Below, piece by piece: positions 50,435-62,115 of a stretch of 64,000 bases of DNA. The stretch is from positions 16,945,947-17,009,946 of the forward strand of contig CM119268.1 of the NCBI GenBank assembly GCA_051294375.1, written 5' to 3'. Source of the DNA: Paraspadella gotoi (taxonomy: Eukaryota > Chaetognatha). The translations under genes and the position numbers were made by a program. Numbering within the stretch: the stretch's first letter is position 1; every line of letters begins with the position of its first letter. The notes beneath the pieces were generated by a model that saw only the letters and a list, made by a program, of their open reading frames with translations, did no database searches and was not told the origin of the DNA.

Positions 50435-52655
50435 TCAACTCTGCGTCAGCAGCAGCGACTCCAACTCTTCGGCCGATCGATAGAGAAAAGCGGCCGACTC
50501 CCTGTAGCCGGCGATTAACTGCCTGACCGCGACTACCTCGCCGGCGCTGAGATGACAGCCCGTCGGCGGGTGCGTCGGCGGCGGCGGGTGCTGCGGATGG
50601 CCCGCGAGATGCGGCGGCGCTGGCGGCGGCGGCGGGTGCGGCAGCGTAGGCCCGTTAAACAGGGCGGGGTGAGGAGGAGGGAGAGCGGGGGCGGCGACGA
50701 CGGCAGCCGTAGGGGAGCGGGGAGAGTGAGGGGCGGAGGAGGAGGCGGACGAGGAAGATAAAGGAGAGAAGGAGGAGGAAGAGGAGGAGGACGTTTTGAC
50801 GTCGTTGTTATTGGCGGCGGCTGCCGCTGCTGCGGCGGCGGCGTCGGCGGAGGACACGGTCGGCGTTTTGGGGCGAGGCACGAACTTACTCAAGCTGAGG
50901 TCGGTGGGGACTGTTTGATTAGGGTTGGGGAAGAGGAAAATCCCTTTCTTTTTAATTTCGTTCTCGGTTCATTTTGAATGATACATATTTTAATTATTAC
51001 TGAACGTATTTAAAAAAAAAAACAATATAAAAAAAATCAAAAGGGGATAAAAATTAATTATTTCTCCTGTCTTATTCGCTGTCACATTGTGATCACGGTA
51101 AGTATCTCTATCATAATTACGATATTTATCACTTTATCACAGTTCATCACTCACCCGCCGCTTGTGACGAAGCCGCGGCGAAGAACGCTTCCTGTACCGG
51201 CGCCGGGGGCGCCTGGTAAGCAGCACCTGGCGGAGGCGCTTGTGGCGCCTGAAACGGCACCTGGAATGGCGGGCCTGACTGAGGCAGGTGCGAAGGACGG
51301 AAGATGCAGGAGCTGCTTCCGGTCCCGTTGGCGGGCTCGGCGGGCGGAGGTGGCGGGAAGAGGAGCGGGACGGGGGAAATAGAGCAGGGACGGGTACTGG
51401 GAAGGGGGAAGAGGGGCAGAGGGAAAGGAGAGGGAGCGGGAGGACAATCATTATCGAGTACGTCTTAGTGGGGCTACTATTTAACATAATTTTTATATAA
51501 CTATAAAATTAAGAGCTTTGATAATGAATTTTAATATTTTGTTATTGTTAAATAATTATAAATAATCACCCATCATCTTCGACGGCGACGTAACCAAGAG
51601 GAAACGGTGCAACTCCGTTGACGCAGACCGGGCCACCGATTCCGTTCGCCATGCTAACCGCCATGCCGCCCGCCATGCCGCCCGCAACGACGCCGTTAAG
51701 GTAAACGCCGTTGACGGCGCCATTTGGAGACGACGCAGGGAGGACGTCCGGAGACGCGGCGCCGGATTTGGGCGACGATGACGCTGGCAGATTCGGCGTC
51801 AAATGGATCTGAAGGGGAAAACGATTTAATTTAAATAATTTAATTGAATTAATTGACTTTAATTCAGCATTTGCGCTTTGCCGATTTCATTAAAGCCTGA
51901 TTGAAAAAAAAATAGGGCGATATTAAAATTTATTAAGACATTCCACAGGAGCAATCGGCCTCACACTCGGACACACCTGAGAATATGGCACACAGGGCAA
52001 ACTCACAAATCCGATCTTTCCAACATGGCCGATCCGAAGGGCCTTCGTACCAGAGAGTGACCAACCTCTCCAGTTGGTTTCACCAGGTTAATGTAATTGG
52101 CCGTTTGAAGCCACCATTCACAATGACCAATTTTCCTCACCTGACTAATCTGATTGGCCCTCAGAGGCTCGAGCCCCAACCGAATTCTCTTGGCGTTGAT
52201 GCTCTCGTTTTCGCAGGCGGAAGCGAGGATGGCCTCCGCCGCCGCAGAAGTCAGATGCGGAGGGGTGGGCCTTGAGACGATTTATTCATTCATTATATTA
52301 TATTGTAAAAAAAAATACACTATTAAAATATGATAACTTTTTTTATGCCGAATAGTCGTCGAGGCGCTGCTGATAACGTTTTTCAAGCTTAACGACTTTG
52401 GTTTACTCCAGTTTCTGGGCAAATATAATTGCTTTTTGTTTATTGCATGCAGTCAATACCTCAGCTCTGGAGGGAGATGACTAAATCCGTTGGTTCCTGC
52501 AACTGATGCGACAGCCGTCGCCTGAGATGCTGCATTCGATGCTGCAGTTGAAGCGTGTGAAGCGACCGAAGCTGCATTTTTCCCGTTGGGAGATAGAGGT
52601 TCGAAACCCGTCGAGCCTTCGCGCGACTTGCGGAAGCGTCTGATGTATGTGAGAG

Positions 52656-52718
<63 letters not shown>

Positions 52719-54207
52719 CATTTGCAAGTACGTTTTCTTCAATATATGACTTTTTTGAGTAATTTATAAACTTAAATTTCCTAATGTAACTAACTCCTAA
52801 TTACTAGCCATTAACTTACCTACAAGACTTGAGGTAAGTCCTGATCCTTTTCCTCGCCCGATCATGAAATTCGGGGAACTGGCGATTGCAAGAGTCGATG
52901 ATGGCTTGGATTTTCTCCTTCGGTTGCTTGGAGATCGGGACGCAACGATCGAGGTTTTCGTCCACGAAGAGGCGGACGAACATCTGGGGGGGGGGCGATA
53001 TGAGAAAAAGTGGGAGTTGGATGAAAATTAAGGAAAAAGGAAAATTTAGGAAAACAACGTAAAAATAAAGAAAGGCGGGGAAAAAAGATAGAAAGGTAAA
53101 CAAACTAGAAACAAAATAATCAGCAAACTAAAAAAGGATTAAAAAAAAAGAAAGGTAAATTATAGAAAAGAAAAGGAAAAGGATAAAGACAATAAGCGAC
53201 TAACGTTAAAAGCCTTGAGCCTCTCCGAATCGAATCCGTGGCCGGGAGGAAGTTTATCTTCGTCTTCGTCGTCGTCTCCATCGTCGTCTTCAACCTTGAC
53301 GGCTGCGGCTTGCAGCAAAGAATCTATGCCGCAAACGGGCGTCGATGATGCGGTGCCGTTGACGCAAATTGGCGCGGCGCCGCAAGCACCTGGGGAGCCG
53401 GCGTTGCCGTTTATACGGCGCCATCCGTCGACGTGATTGACCGACGATTGGTATATTGCGGCGCTCGGGGCGTCGATGGGATTGTCCGGCGTCGAAATCA
53501 CTGTGCGAAGCNNNNNNNNNNGAGAGAAAAGATAGTGCATTCAACGAATGGAACGGAATTGATGGAACATGAGAAGAGAAAAAAAAAGATTGGAATAAAA
53601 AATTAACACATACTCTCTCTCTCTCTTTTCTTTTTTTTACTTTTTCCCTCAAAACATGGAGACAGAGATTGAGACAGAGATATTTTTTATTTAAGATTAA
53701 CTTGTATTGCTTAAAAATGTAACATTTATTGACAAAATATCTGGCAAGGAAAAAATTAGGCCTGACAAACATTAAAATAGTCACATAGCCTATATCTGAT
53801 AGCATCTGTGATAAATCCACGACATCATCATTGTTATCAAACTTTCAAAAAGTAAGTTCTCCCTTTTGAACTCACCCTTCCGGCTTCTTCTTCCGTCATC
53901 TTCCTCTTCCTCCCATTCCTCGTCGTTGTCAGGCCTTTTGTTTCTCTCGTTTTTTCTCCGCAAGGGGCGTTGAGATCTTCGCTTTTGGCGGCGTCCTCGT
54001 CTCCGCCGCTCGGATTGACGTTGGCGTTGACGGCGTTGATGATCGCGGCGACGGCGGCGGTGGCGGCGGCGGTGGCGGCGCCGTCGTGCCCGTTGACGGC
54101 GTTGTTACCGCCCCGGGCGTCGCTCGCCGGGCAACTGACGATCTCGCCGCACAGTCCCGCCAAATTTTCGCGAGGACTCTGCGGCGGCATCGTCGGCCGC
54201 GATTTGA

Positions 54208-54240
<33 letters not shown>

Positions 54241-54511
54241 GGTTCGTCACGGCGATCGCCGTCGTCGATATCGTCGTAGTCGTCGGGGAATCGTCATCGT
54301 CGTTGTAATTGTTGTTGTTGTGATTGTTCGTCGTTTGATTACCGATAGGCGGACGTTTCTGCTTGCGCGAAATCTTTTGTTTTGTTTCGAGCATGCGTGG
54401 TTCGACCGGTGCTGCCGCGGGCGACAACCACGGGGAACCTCGCGACGACAAATGAACATCGGAAGGAGGAGACAAGCTGCCTTCCCGGCTGTTGCCCGAT
54501 GAGTGAGATTC
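50435..54511 (-). CDS. NOL4L: Nucleolar protein 4 family (NOL4/NOL4L), 3' eight exons
   Basis: Nuclear protein of unclear biochemical role, conserved across Bilateria. Exons: 54511-53876, 53510-53205, 52983-52820, 52639-52460, 52270-52141, 51808-51570, 51396-51155, 50910-50435; phases agree, 790 residues to the stop. Family landmarks are [20 protein letters not shown] with [30 protein letters not shown], and the end [20 protein letters not shown]. The first exon is Asn/Asp/Thr-rich with a basic [11 protein letters not shown] that may act as nuclear signal. The second holds a [15 protein letters not shown] acidic patch. Exons 6-8 are low-complexity Pro/Gly/Ser/Ala. The acceptor at 53511 abuts the 10-N gap, so its AG is partly inferred. 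Upstream exons encoding the N-terminal domain are not visible in this window. NOL4 versus NOL4L cannot be decided by eye. Confidence 0.88.
52652..52715. repeat. (GA)n microsatellite next to a NOL4-family acceptor
   Basis: In the transcript this is a TC tract ending about 12 bp before the acceptor at 52640. Confidence 0.93.
53512..53521. other. 10-N gap at a NOL4-family exon boundary
   Basis: The gap removes the 3' splice site of the second visible exon. Confidence 0.95.
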
Positions 54512-55690
54512 CTGGGTAGATTTTAAAAATATATTGTTTTATAGACACATACGTAAATACATAAACATATATTATAATATATATTTTAGTATATTATATT
54601 AAAAATATATATATAATAATATATATAACATAATAATAAACATTACAGTATATCGTTTTTCCTGAAAATTATTCAATCATTACTTTTAGACATCGTATAC
54701 CAAACGGAAATAATTACATTCTCATTATAATGACAATTTAACCCTTAACATATAATAGCAGTGTTTTCGGGGTATTAACTATCAAGGATAAGAGAAAAGA
54801 CAGTCTAACGGGGGGGGCATCTTAAATTATTATTAACTCATCTCATTTGAAATGAAATTAACCCGGAAGCGATTTTTTTTTTGTTAACAATGACAATTAG
54901 TTTTTTACTTTTAGATAGTGGTTTCTTCTTTACATTGTATTTAATTTTAATTAACTTTACTTAATTTTACTCAAGGTACATTAAAGTCTGACTACCAAAC
55001 AATGTAAACACCCCTGAGAAAAATTCAGTTAAAAAATAGATGTAAAAACGCACGATTCTGATCCTGTTGCCTCTGGAGGGCTCCTTTTTTTTCTTATGTC
55101 AAATAACCATCATTTTGACATCAAACCATTCGATACAAATGGACTGATCCGCTCAGGAAAAAAATTTTGACGCAATTTTTATATATAAAATAAAGGAATT
55201 TCTCAACTTCAATACAACGTAAACGCATTTAAGGTATGTTGTGATTTTACAATAGCCATATGGCTGAAGAGCTCTCAAAATTTTTCTTTACATCTTATTT
55301 AGTTATTTTAATATGATACAATCATGGTAAAGTGAATAAGTCCATTTTGGTGAAATTTTTATTTAAAGTAAAAGTAAAAGAGGAGCTAACGATCGGAATT
55401 CTAAGAGTTTTAAACCGGGAGCCAGATTCAGGAAAAAATCTTCTATGGCGAAAATCTTCCAAAGAAGGGGGAAGAAGGGGTGGATTTTCTAAGATTTTGG
55501 TTAATATTTTCTCTATTTATGGTGGTTTTTTTTTTAAACTTAACAATAGCAATATTGCCATCGTTCTACATTTGCCGGTATAAGTATATATTAAAAAAAC
55601 CTCTGGCTTTTTTCGTCAGAGCTTATCCTAGTACATGTCTATGGACTAGAACACTGCTTTAAGTTTCCAAAATTCAAGATTCGTCTTGGG

Positions 55691-55750
<60 letters not shown>

Positions 55751-56720
55751 AGAGAGAGAAATTCACTCGGGCGTAAAGGGTGAACTTAGGTAATATTTTG
55801 CCTGATTAACTGAGCAAATTACCTAGGTAAAGAAAATATTTTTCTTAATTAAGATAGGCATTTTCTTTGTATTTTTTAAAAAATAAATTAAACAATATAT
55901 TTTTTTGGGTTTGATTTCCTTATTAACTTGATAAATGATGAATTGAAAGATGATAGAAAGACTAGTAATAATAATGTGGGTGCATACATTTAAAAAGATC
56001 TGTAATGTACATATCCTGATATGCTTGAAAGGATGAAAACCTCGATCAGAAAAATGTTATAAAATATATCAAAGACTCAAATGATCCCCCAAAAATTTGC
56101 ATCTTATCATCAAAGTCAAAGCTTACTAGAAATTCTTTGTGCTCTCATACGATTTACTTGTCTCATTACTTAGCTGATTATGTAAAAAGATATGTTTAAG
56201 ATACAGAAAGTACAAAACTAATGGTCATGACATACAAACAAAAAAGTATAAGAAAATTCAGCCGACAGCTATTTTTTATTATTACAGAAGTTTTAATCTA
56301 GTTAATGTGAGAAATAACATTTATTAACATATTAAAAAAACATCTTAATCTTAATCGAAAAAAATTATGTGCTGGAGTCCAAACCCTGTCACCAAACTTG
56401 GTCAAAGCAAAGTATACATTTTTAGCTGTTAATTTTTCTTTTTAATAAGATTATTTTTTTTGTTAAAAGTATTCTAGGGCTTAAAATAATGTAATGTCAA
56501 TGTTAAGCAAAGTTTTATATTTTAAAAAGATGTATAATTTAAAAATTAATACCCTAAATATTGCATTTTATTAATTTAATCATTTATATGTAATTTTTTA
56601 TCAATTTGTCTGAATTTATTTAAAATAATGTTTCTCTTCTTAATTTTAGCAAATTAGATCATAAATTTGTCAGTTATATTTCTATTTTAAAGCTACTTTC
56701 GTCAATTAAAAATTGTCTAC
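54512..56720. other. AT-rich DNA, no gene recognised
   Basis: Contains the 5' intron of the NOL4-family gene, a (TA)-rich stretch at 54560-54640 and a (GA)n microsatellite at 55690-55760. The 83-codon ORF at 55332 shows no coding features. Confidence 0.55.
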
Positions 56721-56729
56721 TTTTATTTA

Positions 56730-56759
56730 GAGAGAGAGAGAGAGAGCGAGAGAGAGCGG

Positions 56760-56792
<33 letters not shown>

Positions 56793-56805
56793 GAGAGAGA
56801 GAGGA
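56730..56805. repeat. Interrupted (GA)n tract upstream of the globin
   Basis: GA repeat with CG and GAAG breaks, ending about 35 bp before the proposed TATA box. Confidence 0.88.
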
Positions 56806-56839
56806 AATTGCTCTACTTATTCACGCGATTCTAATTCTT

Positions 56840-56846
56840 TATAAAA
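56840..56846 (+). promoter_or_regulatory. TATA box of the globin locus
   Basis: TATAAAA, with an initiator-like TTCACAG 24-30 bp downstream (start near 56867). About 340 bp of leader precede the ATG at 57204. Confidence 0.55.
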
Positions 56847-57203
56847 ACTCATTCGCGATTCGGTTCACAGGTTCTGTGTTGCAGCTGATCAGACGAGAGT
56901 GCTCTCTTTTCATAGTATTTCTGTGTCGACAATTATCTTCTACTTTTCCTCCTTTTGCTTTCTCAGGAGTTTTAATAATTAATTATTACCGGCTTTTCTA
57001 ATTTTTTTTTATTACTTGAGATTTCGTTTTCTCTGAAACCCGTTGTTCCAGTTTTTAACAATTGCAATCTTTCCGAAGATATCGCTCTCCGCCTCTTTTT
57101 TTTTCACATCCCGTTTCTTTCTTAGTCGGACTCCCCAGATTTCAAAGATCGCTCGATCGTCTTCGAACTTCCGTTCTGCTTCCGAAGTTAAAGAAACTTA
57201 ACA

Positions 57204-58276
57204 ATGGGTAAGAATGAATACTTGTTTACATGAGATTAATTGGTGAATTTATAGAAGGGAAACGCCTGTTTTTGATGAGGTCGCAATTGTAAGTAAATCT
57301 TAAACGGCGATAAAACCAGAGAAAAGCTCCAAAATGTAACGCATTAGTTCAGAGTGTAACATCCTAGACCATGCTTTACAGCGGATGAAACAGAGGTTCC
57401 GCACAAGAACCCGATCCGGTGACCGGCCTGACCAAAAACCAAGCCGAGATTCTGCAGGTCACGTGGGCAAAGCGATCAAGGATCAGCGTGCCGCCGGGGT
57501 TTCTCTTTTGGAAAATATTTTTCAACAGGTGACCATCGGGATTTTGGTTTTAGAGATTTCGTTGGACAAATTTATATTGGATCAACTTTCATTTCAGATC
57601 ATCCTGACGCGAGGGACTTATTCAAGGAGTTTAAGGACAAGCCGATTGAGGAGGTAAAGGTTTTACTAAATTTTTACTAATATTTACTAATCACAACCAT
57701 CTACTTGTTATTTTTTTCAAACTTTAAAAAGATTTTGTCAATGCGCGTCTCCGCGCGCACGCGTCACAGTCATGCGCGCCATCTCTACGGTCATCGATAA
57801 TCTCGACGATGCCGACGTGGTCGTCGAACTACTTGACAAGCTGGTGATGACAAAAAGGAGTTGACAATGACGAGGGCGGAGTTGCTATGGAAAGAGTGAC
57901 AAGACTAACATTAAATTTTTAAGGGTTACAAACCATTTCGCTCGTGGCGTCAATAGTGAGCATTCACCCGCGTCAAAAACGCTGGTCGGTCAAGATGCTG
58001 AAGGAGGCGCTGGAAGACGAATTTCAAGAGGAAGTCGCCGAGGTAACATCATGATCTATTAACTGACTCTCGGCTGAAATAAATAATAACCTTTTTCAGC
58101 GAAAAAAAGTAATGTCAGTAAGGTTAAATTAAAATTTTTGGTCTATCGGTGTAATTGACACCGTGATCTTTGAATTGCAGACTTGGGAGAAAGCTTTGGA
58201 CGTGGTGGAGGCAGTCGTGCATTCAGGGAAACGAGAATGCCGCGTCCGAGAGCCAATGATCAATTGGCGATTATGA
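57204..58276 (+). pseudogene. Globin gene with multiple one-base losses (pseudogene or sequence error)
   Basis: Globins bind heme and oxygen. Exons: 57204-57207, 57382-57534, 57598-57653, 57732-57843, 57924-58042, 58181-58276. Read with frame changes, the helices appear in order: A (LTKNQAEILQVTWAK), A/B (IKDQRAAGVSLLENIFQQ), C/CD (HPDARDLFKEFKDKP, with the CD1 Phe), E (NARLRAHA, His at E7), then VMRAISTVIDNLDDADVVVE, F (NHFARGVNSEH, His at F8), H (MLKEALEDEFQEEVAE and TWEKALDVVEAVV). No single frame runs through. Losses are needed near 57410, 57475, at the 2/3 and 3/4 junctions, near 57770, at the 4/5 junction, and near 57964 and 57984. Promoter, splice sites and poly(A) signal look intact. 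I list it as a pseudogene because of the frame breaks; an assembly artefact is a real alternative. Confidence 0.72.
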
Positions 58277-58363
58277 CGACAGACGTCAGATTTTAGCCAT
58301 ATTGTATGCTAGATTTTTACCCGGTTAAAGATTCAAGTAAATTTTTACTTGTGAAATTTAATT

Positions 58364-58369
58364 AATAAA
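58364..58369 (+). promoter_or_regulatory. Poly(A) signal of the globin locus
   Basis: AATAAA 88 bp after the last in-frame stop. Confidence 0.6.
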
Positions 58370-58399
58370 CGGAAATGGTGGATGTTTGACTTTTTCTTT

Positions 58400-59160
58400 T
58401 TTAAAACGATTCGTCAGAAATTTTAGTTTTCTATGAAGTATAATTCTTCTCTATTACTTAGTACTTTGTAATTTTGGGATTTGGTCATCAAGTACAAGTT
58501 TTCGCGCTATCACTTTCCAATACGAATGTTCCCATTTATATCAGCTAAAAATCAAAACTCTGCTTCTTGCAGAGGTTGCAGTGCTGATACACAATTCGTG
58601 TCCTGTACGACGCTTGCGGACATTGCCATTCCGACATGAACGCCGACTTGGGTTTCGTGTTGAGCGCTCGGCGGTTCGCGTGAGAGGCAGTGAACTTCCG
58701 CGTTCAAGGGAATAAAGGTTAACAAATTAGTTTTCTCCCTCGAATTTTCTCTTTTTTTCCTCTCTCCTTCTCTATCTTCGTTTCCACTTCCCCGTTTTTT
58801 TTCTCTTTCCGTCTCTCCCACCCTCGAAGAACCGATAACTTTATTATGTCCTCTTTTTTTTTTTCGTTTTTTCGTCAGTTAGATTTCAAACGCGTAAGAA
58901 AAAAGTCAAAACCTGAATTTAAGATTTTAACAGATCACCTCTGTTATGATTTTCAATGCCTTTTGATAAGAGGGAGAAAAAACTGAAACTATTACCATTT
59001 TTATCGATGAAATATTAGCAAAAATTGTACCAGGAAAACATATTCATTGAGCAGGAATATTAAATTTAGGCTAATTTTACTTTCGCCGACCGCGGTTTTT
59101 GGAGGCTTTTTGAAAAAACCATTAAAAATATTTATTTTATAAAAAAGAAAATTCCTTAAT
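58400..59160. other. No gene recognised
   Basis: AT-rich, with pyrimidine-rich stretches at 58728-58820. The minus-strand ORF there is low-complexity. Confidence 0.55.
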
Positions 59161-59164
59161 TACC

Positions 59165-59235
59165 TTAACCCTAACCACCCTAACCTTAAACCAACCCTAA
59201 ACCACCCTTAACCTTAACCCTCCCTAACCCCGGTT
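59165..59235. repeat. Short telomere-like array
   Basis: Degenerate CCCTAACC/CCTTAACC units over about 70 bp. A second interstitial site beside the large array at 2033. Confidence 0.8.
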
Positions 59236-60204
59236 ATCGAAAGTAAAAGTTACCCTAAATTTAAATAAAGCACTATTGTGACAAGTATTTGTTGTTGGAT
59301 AATAAGTCTCGATCTGAACTCTGTCCCGTTTATTTTTGCCACGACTATGACTATCCTTTTAAAGAAAATCTAAAGGCTTGCGAGCGTCATTCTCCAACCT
59401 TCGACTTCGCCTTACTGCGCTTATAACATCTTCGATTTATTTTTTTTTTTATCTCCTCGCCGCTTCAATTATTTCCCCGCCCCAGTACCTCCTTCCCTAT
59501 CTCCCCGAAATCTCCGCCCCCCCCGCGCCCCCTCCATCCTCGCAGTCTCCCTCGTCTCTTCTCAATCTCTTCTTTGGAGCCAAATTTTGTACAATTCAAT
59601 TAGCGAAAACTTCAGGACGTCCAACGACCGGGGGAGGACGCTTTTTTTTTGTGTGTGGGGCGAGAAAGAGAGGGTGAAAGACTGAAAGTTGTGGGGAGAG
59701 TTGGGGGAGCGAAGAGTGGAGGGGAGCGAAGATGTGGGTGGGCAATGCGGAGGGAGGTGGGACGGATTTTTTTTTTTACGGTTGCGGGACATGAGACTTG
59801 GTGAGCGAGCGGTTCTTGTTTTTTTTCGAGACAAGAATGGATCGGAGGGAGAGAGGAGAGGCGAGAGANNNNNNNNNNNNNNNNNNNNNNNNNGTAATTA
59901 AACACTATATAGAGGAACAGAAAAGAACGGTGTGTACAGAATTTAACAAATTTGTAATGGTTTGTACGTACGCTACTCAGTTCCTCCTCTGTTGCTAGGC
60001 AACCTGACTTCCTCCTCATTCCCCGTCGGCTCTAATTCGAATTTTAATTTCTTAGAAGTGTTTTCCGTGTCGTCTTGAGTTGTTATTTTCGTGAAATAAG
60101 TTCATAGTATCAAATGTATTTTTTTCCTTTTTCTTCCCTAACTAACTTGCTCAATCACTCAGTTTCACGTCTTATAATTTTGTTTAAAGTTTAATTAACT
60201 TCAT

Positions 60205-60231
60205 TTTTTTTTTTTTTTTTTTTTTTTTTTT
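60205..60231. repeat. Poly(T) run
   Basis: About 27 consecutive T; could mark the tail of a retroposed element in minus orientation, but no body is recognisable. Confidence 0.85.
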
Positions 60232-60239
60232 CATTGCTG

Positions 60240-61375
60240 GGCACAAACGTAATAAACAAATCTAAATATAGCTGCATCTGTCCTCTTATTGTTTCTCTCA
60301 TTTATCTTCTTTTTGTAAAGTTAAAGGTCAACTGGTCCACTAACTTTAATAAATTGATTTGTTTGACAACAACCTCCATGTCGTCGTCATCGTCGTCTCT
60401 CTGAGCCGTAGAAACCATTTCTTTCCTCTTATAGGTCCCTCAACTCGTGTTCATGTTTACACCATCCAAGCCTCGTGAATTTTACATTATCCAGAGTTTT
60501 CCTTTCACTCCAGAATATTTTGGCTCACATCTTTCTCCCTTGAATGTGAGTCCTCAAAACAAAATTTATTTCACCTGCAAGTTTATGCACCTTTTCCTAA
60601 GGCATCAAACTTTGTCAGCTGCTCCAAGCAGCAAGTTGTAGGAGACCTTCTCCTAAGCAACTTTTTTCGTCTTTCTTCTTCCCTTAGACGAGCATCGTAA
60701 CGAAATATTGGCAATATTAGCAATTTTAAATGTGAGACCAAGCTCGCCGAATTTGTGAAAAAATTGACATCACAAATTTCTTTCTTTGTATTAAGCATTA
60801 ACTTAAAGCCCAGCATGTTTTATTCGTCAAACACATGAATTTTTCTCTTTATCCTTACATTTTACTACAAGTAGATGTGATCAAACGATAGTGACGAAGT
60901 TTGTGATAATTCGTTGAACCAAACCGTAGTGTCATAACCATAATCCTATACATTTCCGTCCTTATTAGATCTCCTCATTCATAGAAAGATTTTTTAGACG
61001 TTAGAAAGGAAAGCAAGGGGTGGAGGCTCCACCGACCTTTTTACACGTAAGACCTTGGTACTTAAACAGATTGAGCATTCATAGTACAGAACATCCAGCT
61101 CGGCCTTGGCGTTTGACAGCTTAAACTTAGGCTCAAACAGAAGACTTAAGAACTGAATTGTCGACGATGTTCAGATGAAGTAAGGCGTAAAATGAACTCC
61201 AAATGATAAAAAAAAAGTATAAAATTAGGCCCACTCATTCATATGTGCGGCAGCTCTATGCAAACTTCTTCTCCATGCCATACGACCAGCGATGTGGAGA
61301 CAAAGATGCTTCTTCAACCTCAGACTCTGTATGTTACTTGATCACAGGTTGATGACTCTTTCGACAGTTTTCCCC
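60240..61375. other. No gene recognised
   Basis: AT-rich with short ORFs only. Confidence 0.5.
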
Positions 61376-61384
61376 TTTAACGGC

Positions 61385-62115
61385 TTCTTTAGCCACTTCT
61401 CTCCAGCAGCTTCTCCTGCAGCTTCTCCAAAGCTCGTTCGCTACCTCCACAGCAACATTTTCCGCAAAGCTTTTTCGCAGCTTTTCCGGCAACTTTTTCC
61501 GCAACCTTTTTCGTACTAGTTTCGCGAACTTTTCCACAACTTTTTTCCGTAACATTATTCGCAACTTTTTTTCGTCGTCGTTTTTTTTCCACAACTTCTT
61601 CAACAACTTTTTCCGTCAACTATTTCCGCAACTTTTTCCGTAACTTCCTTCTGCGACTTCTTTACAGCTTCTTCTTCATTAGCAACTTCTTCAGCAGAAA
61701 ATTCGACAGCAGACAGCCTTTCATTCAGCAACGCTTCCTCTGCAGTAACCTTTTTAGCAGAAACTTCGTACTTCAGCAGCCTTTTCATCAGCAATCTCTG
61801 AGTAACTTCTTTAGCAAAATTTCTACTTAGTAACCTTTTCTACAGCAACTTTTTCCGCAGGCAGCTTCTGCAGCAGGTTTTTTCTGTCGCGCGACGTCTT
61901 CTTCAGCAACTTCTGCAGCAACTCTTTCTGAAGCAAGTCTTTTTCAGCAACTTTTCTCCAGCAACTTCTATCAGCACAACTCTTTCTGAGCAAGTTTTTC
62001 TTCAGCAACTTCTTCTCCAGTAACTTTTGCAGCAACCTTTTCTGTACGCAATTTTTTTGTCAGCAGAAGTACTTCGAGCAATCTTTCTGCACAACTTCCT
62101 CCTGCAGCAACCCTC
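61385..62115. repeat. Degenerate tandem repeat, about 15-bp period
   Basis: Variants of GCAACTTTTTCC and AGCAACTTCTTC recur throughout. On the minus strand they translate as Lys-Val-Ala-Glu-Lys-Val-type pentads (for example KVAEKVAGKAAKKL), giving overlapping ORFs in several frames. This fits an old minisatellite rather than a protein gene. Confidence 0.75.

Noticed and set aside
50552-51500. Plus-strand Arg/Gly-rich ORFs opposite the NOL4-family exons
   Set aside because: Antisense of verified, phase-matched exons.
53970-54502. Plus-strand Arg- and Val-rich ORFs
   Set aside because: Shadows of the NOL4-family exon and of its (GAC/GTC)n run.
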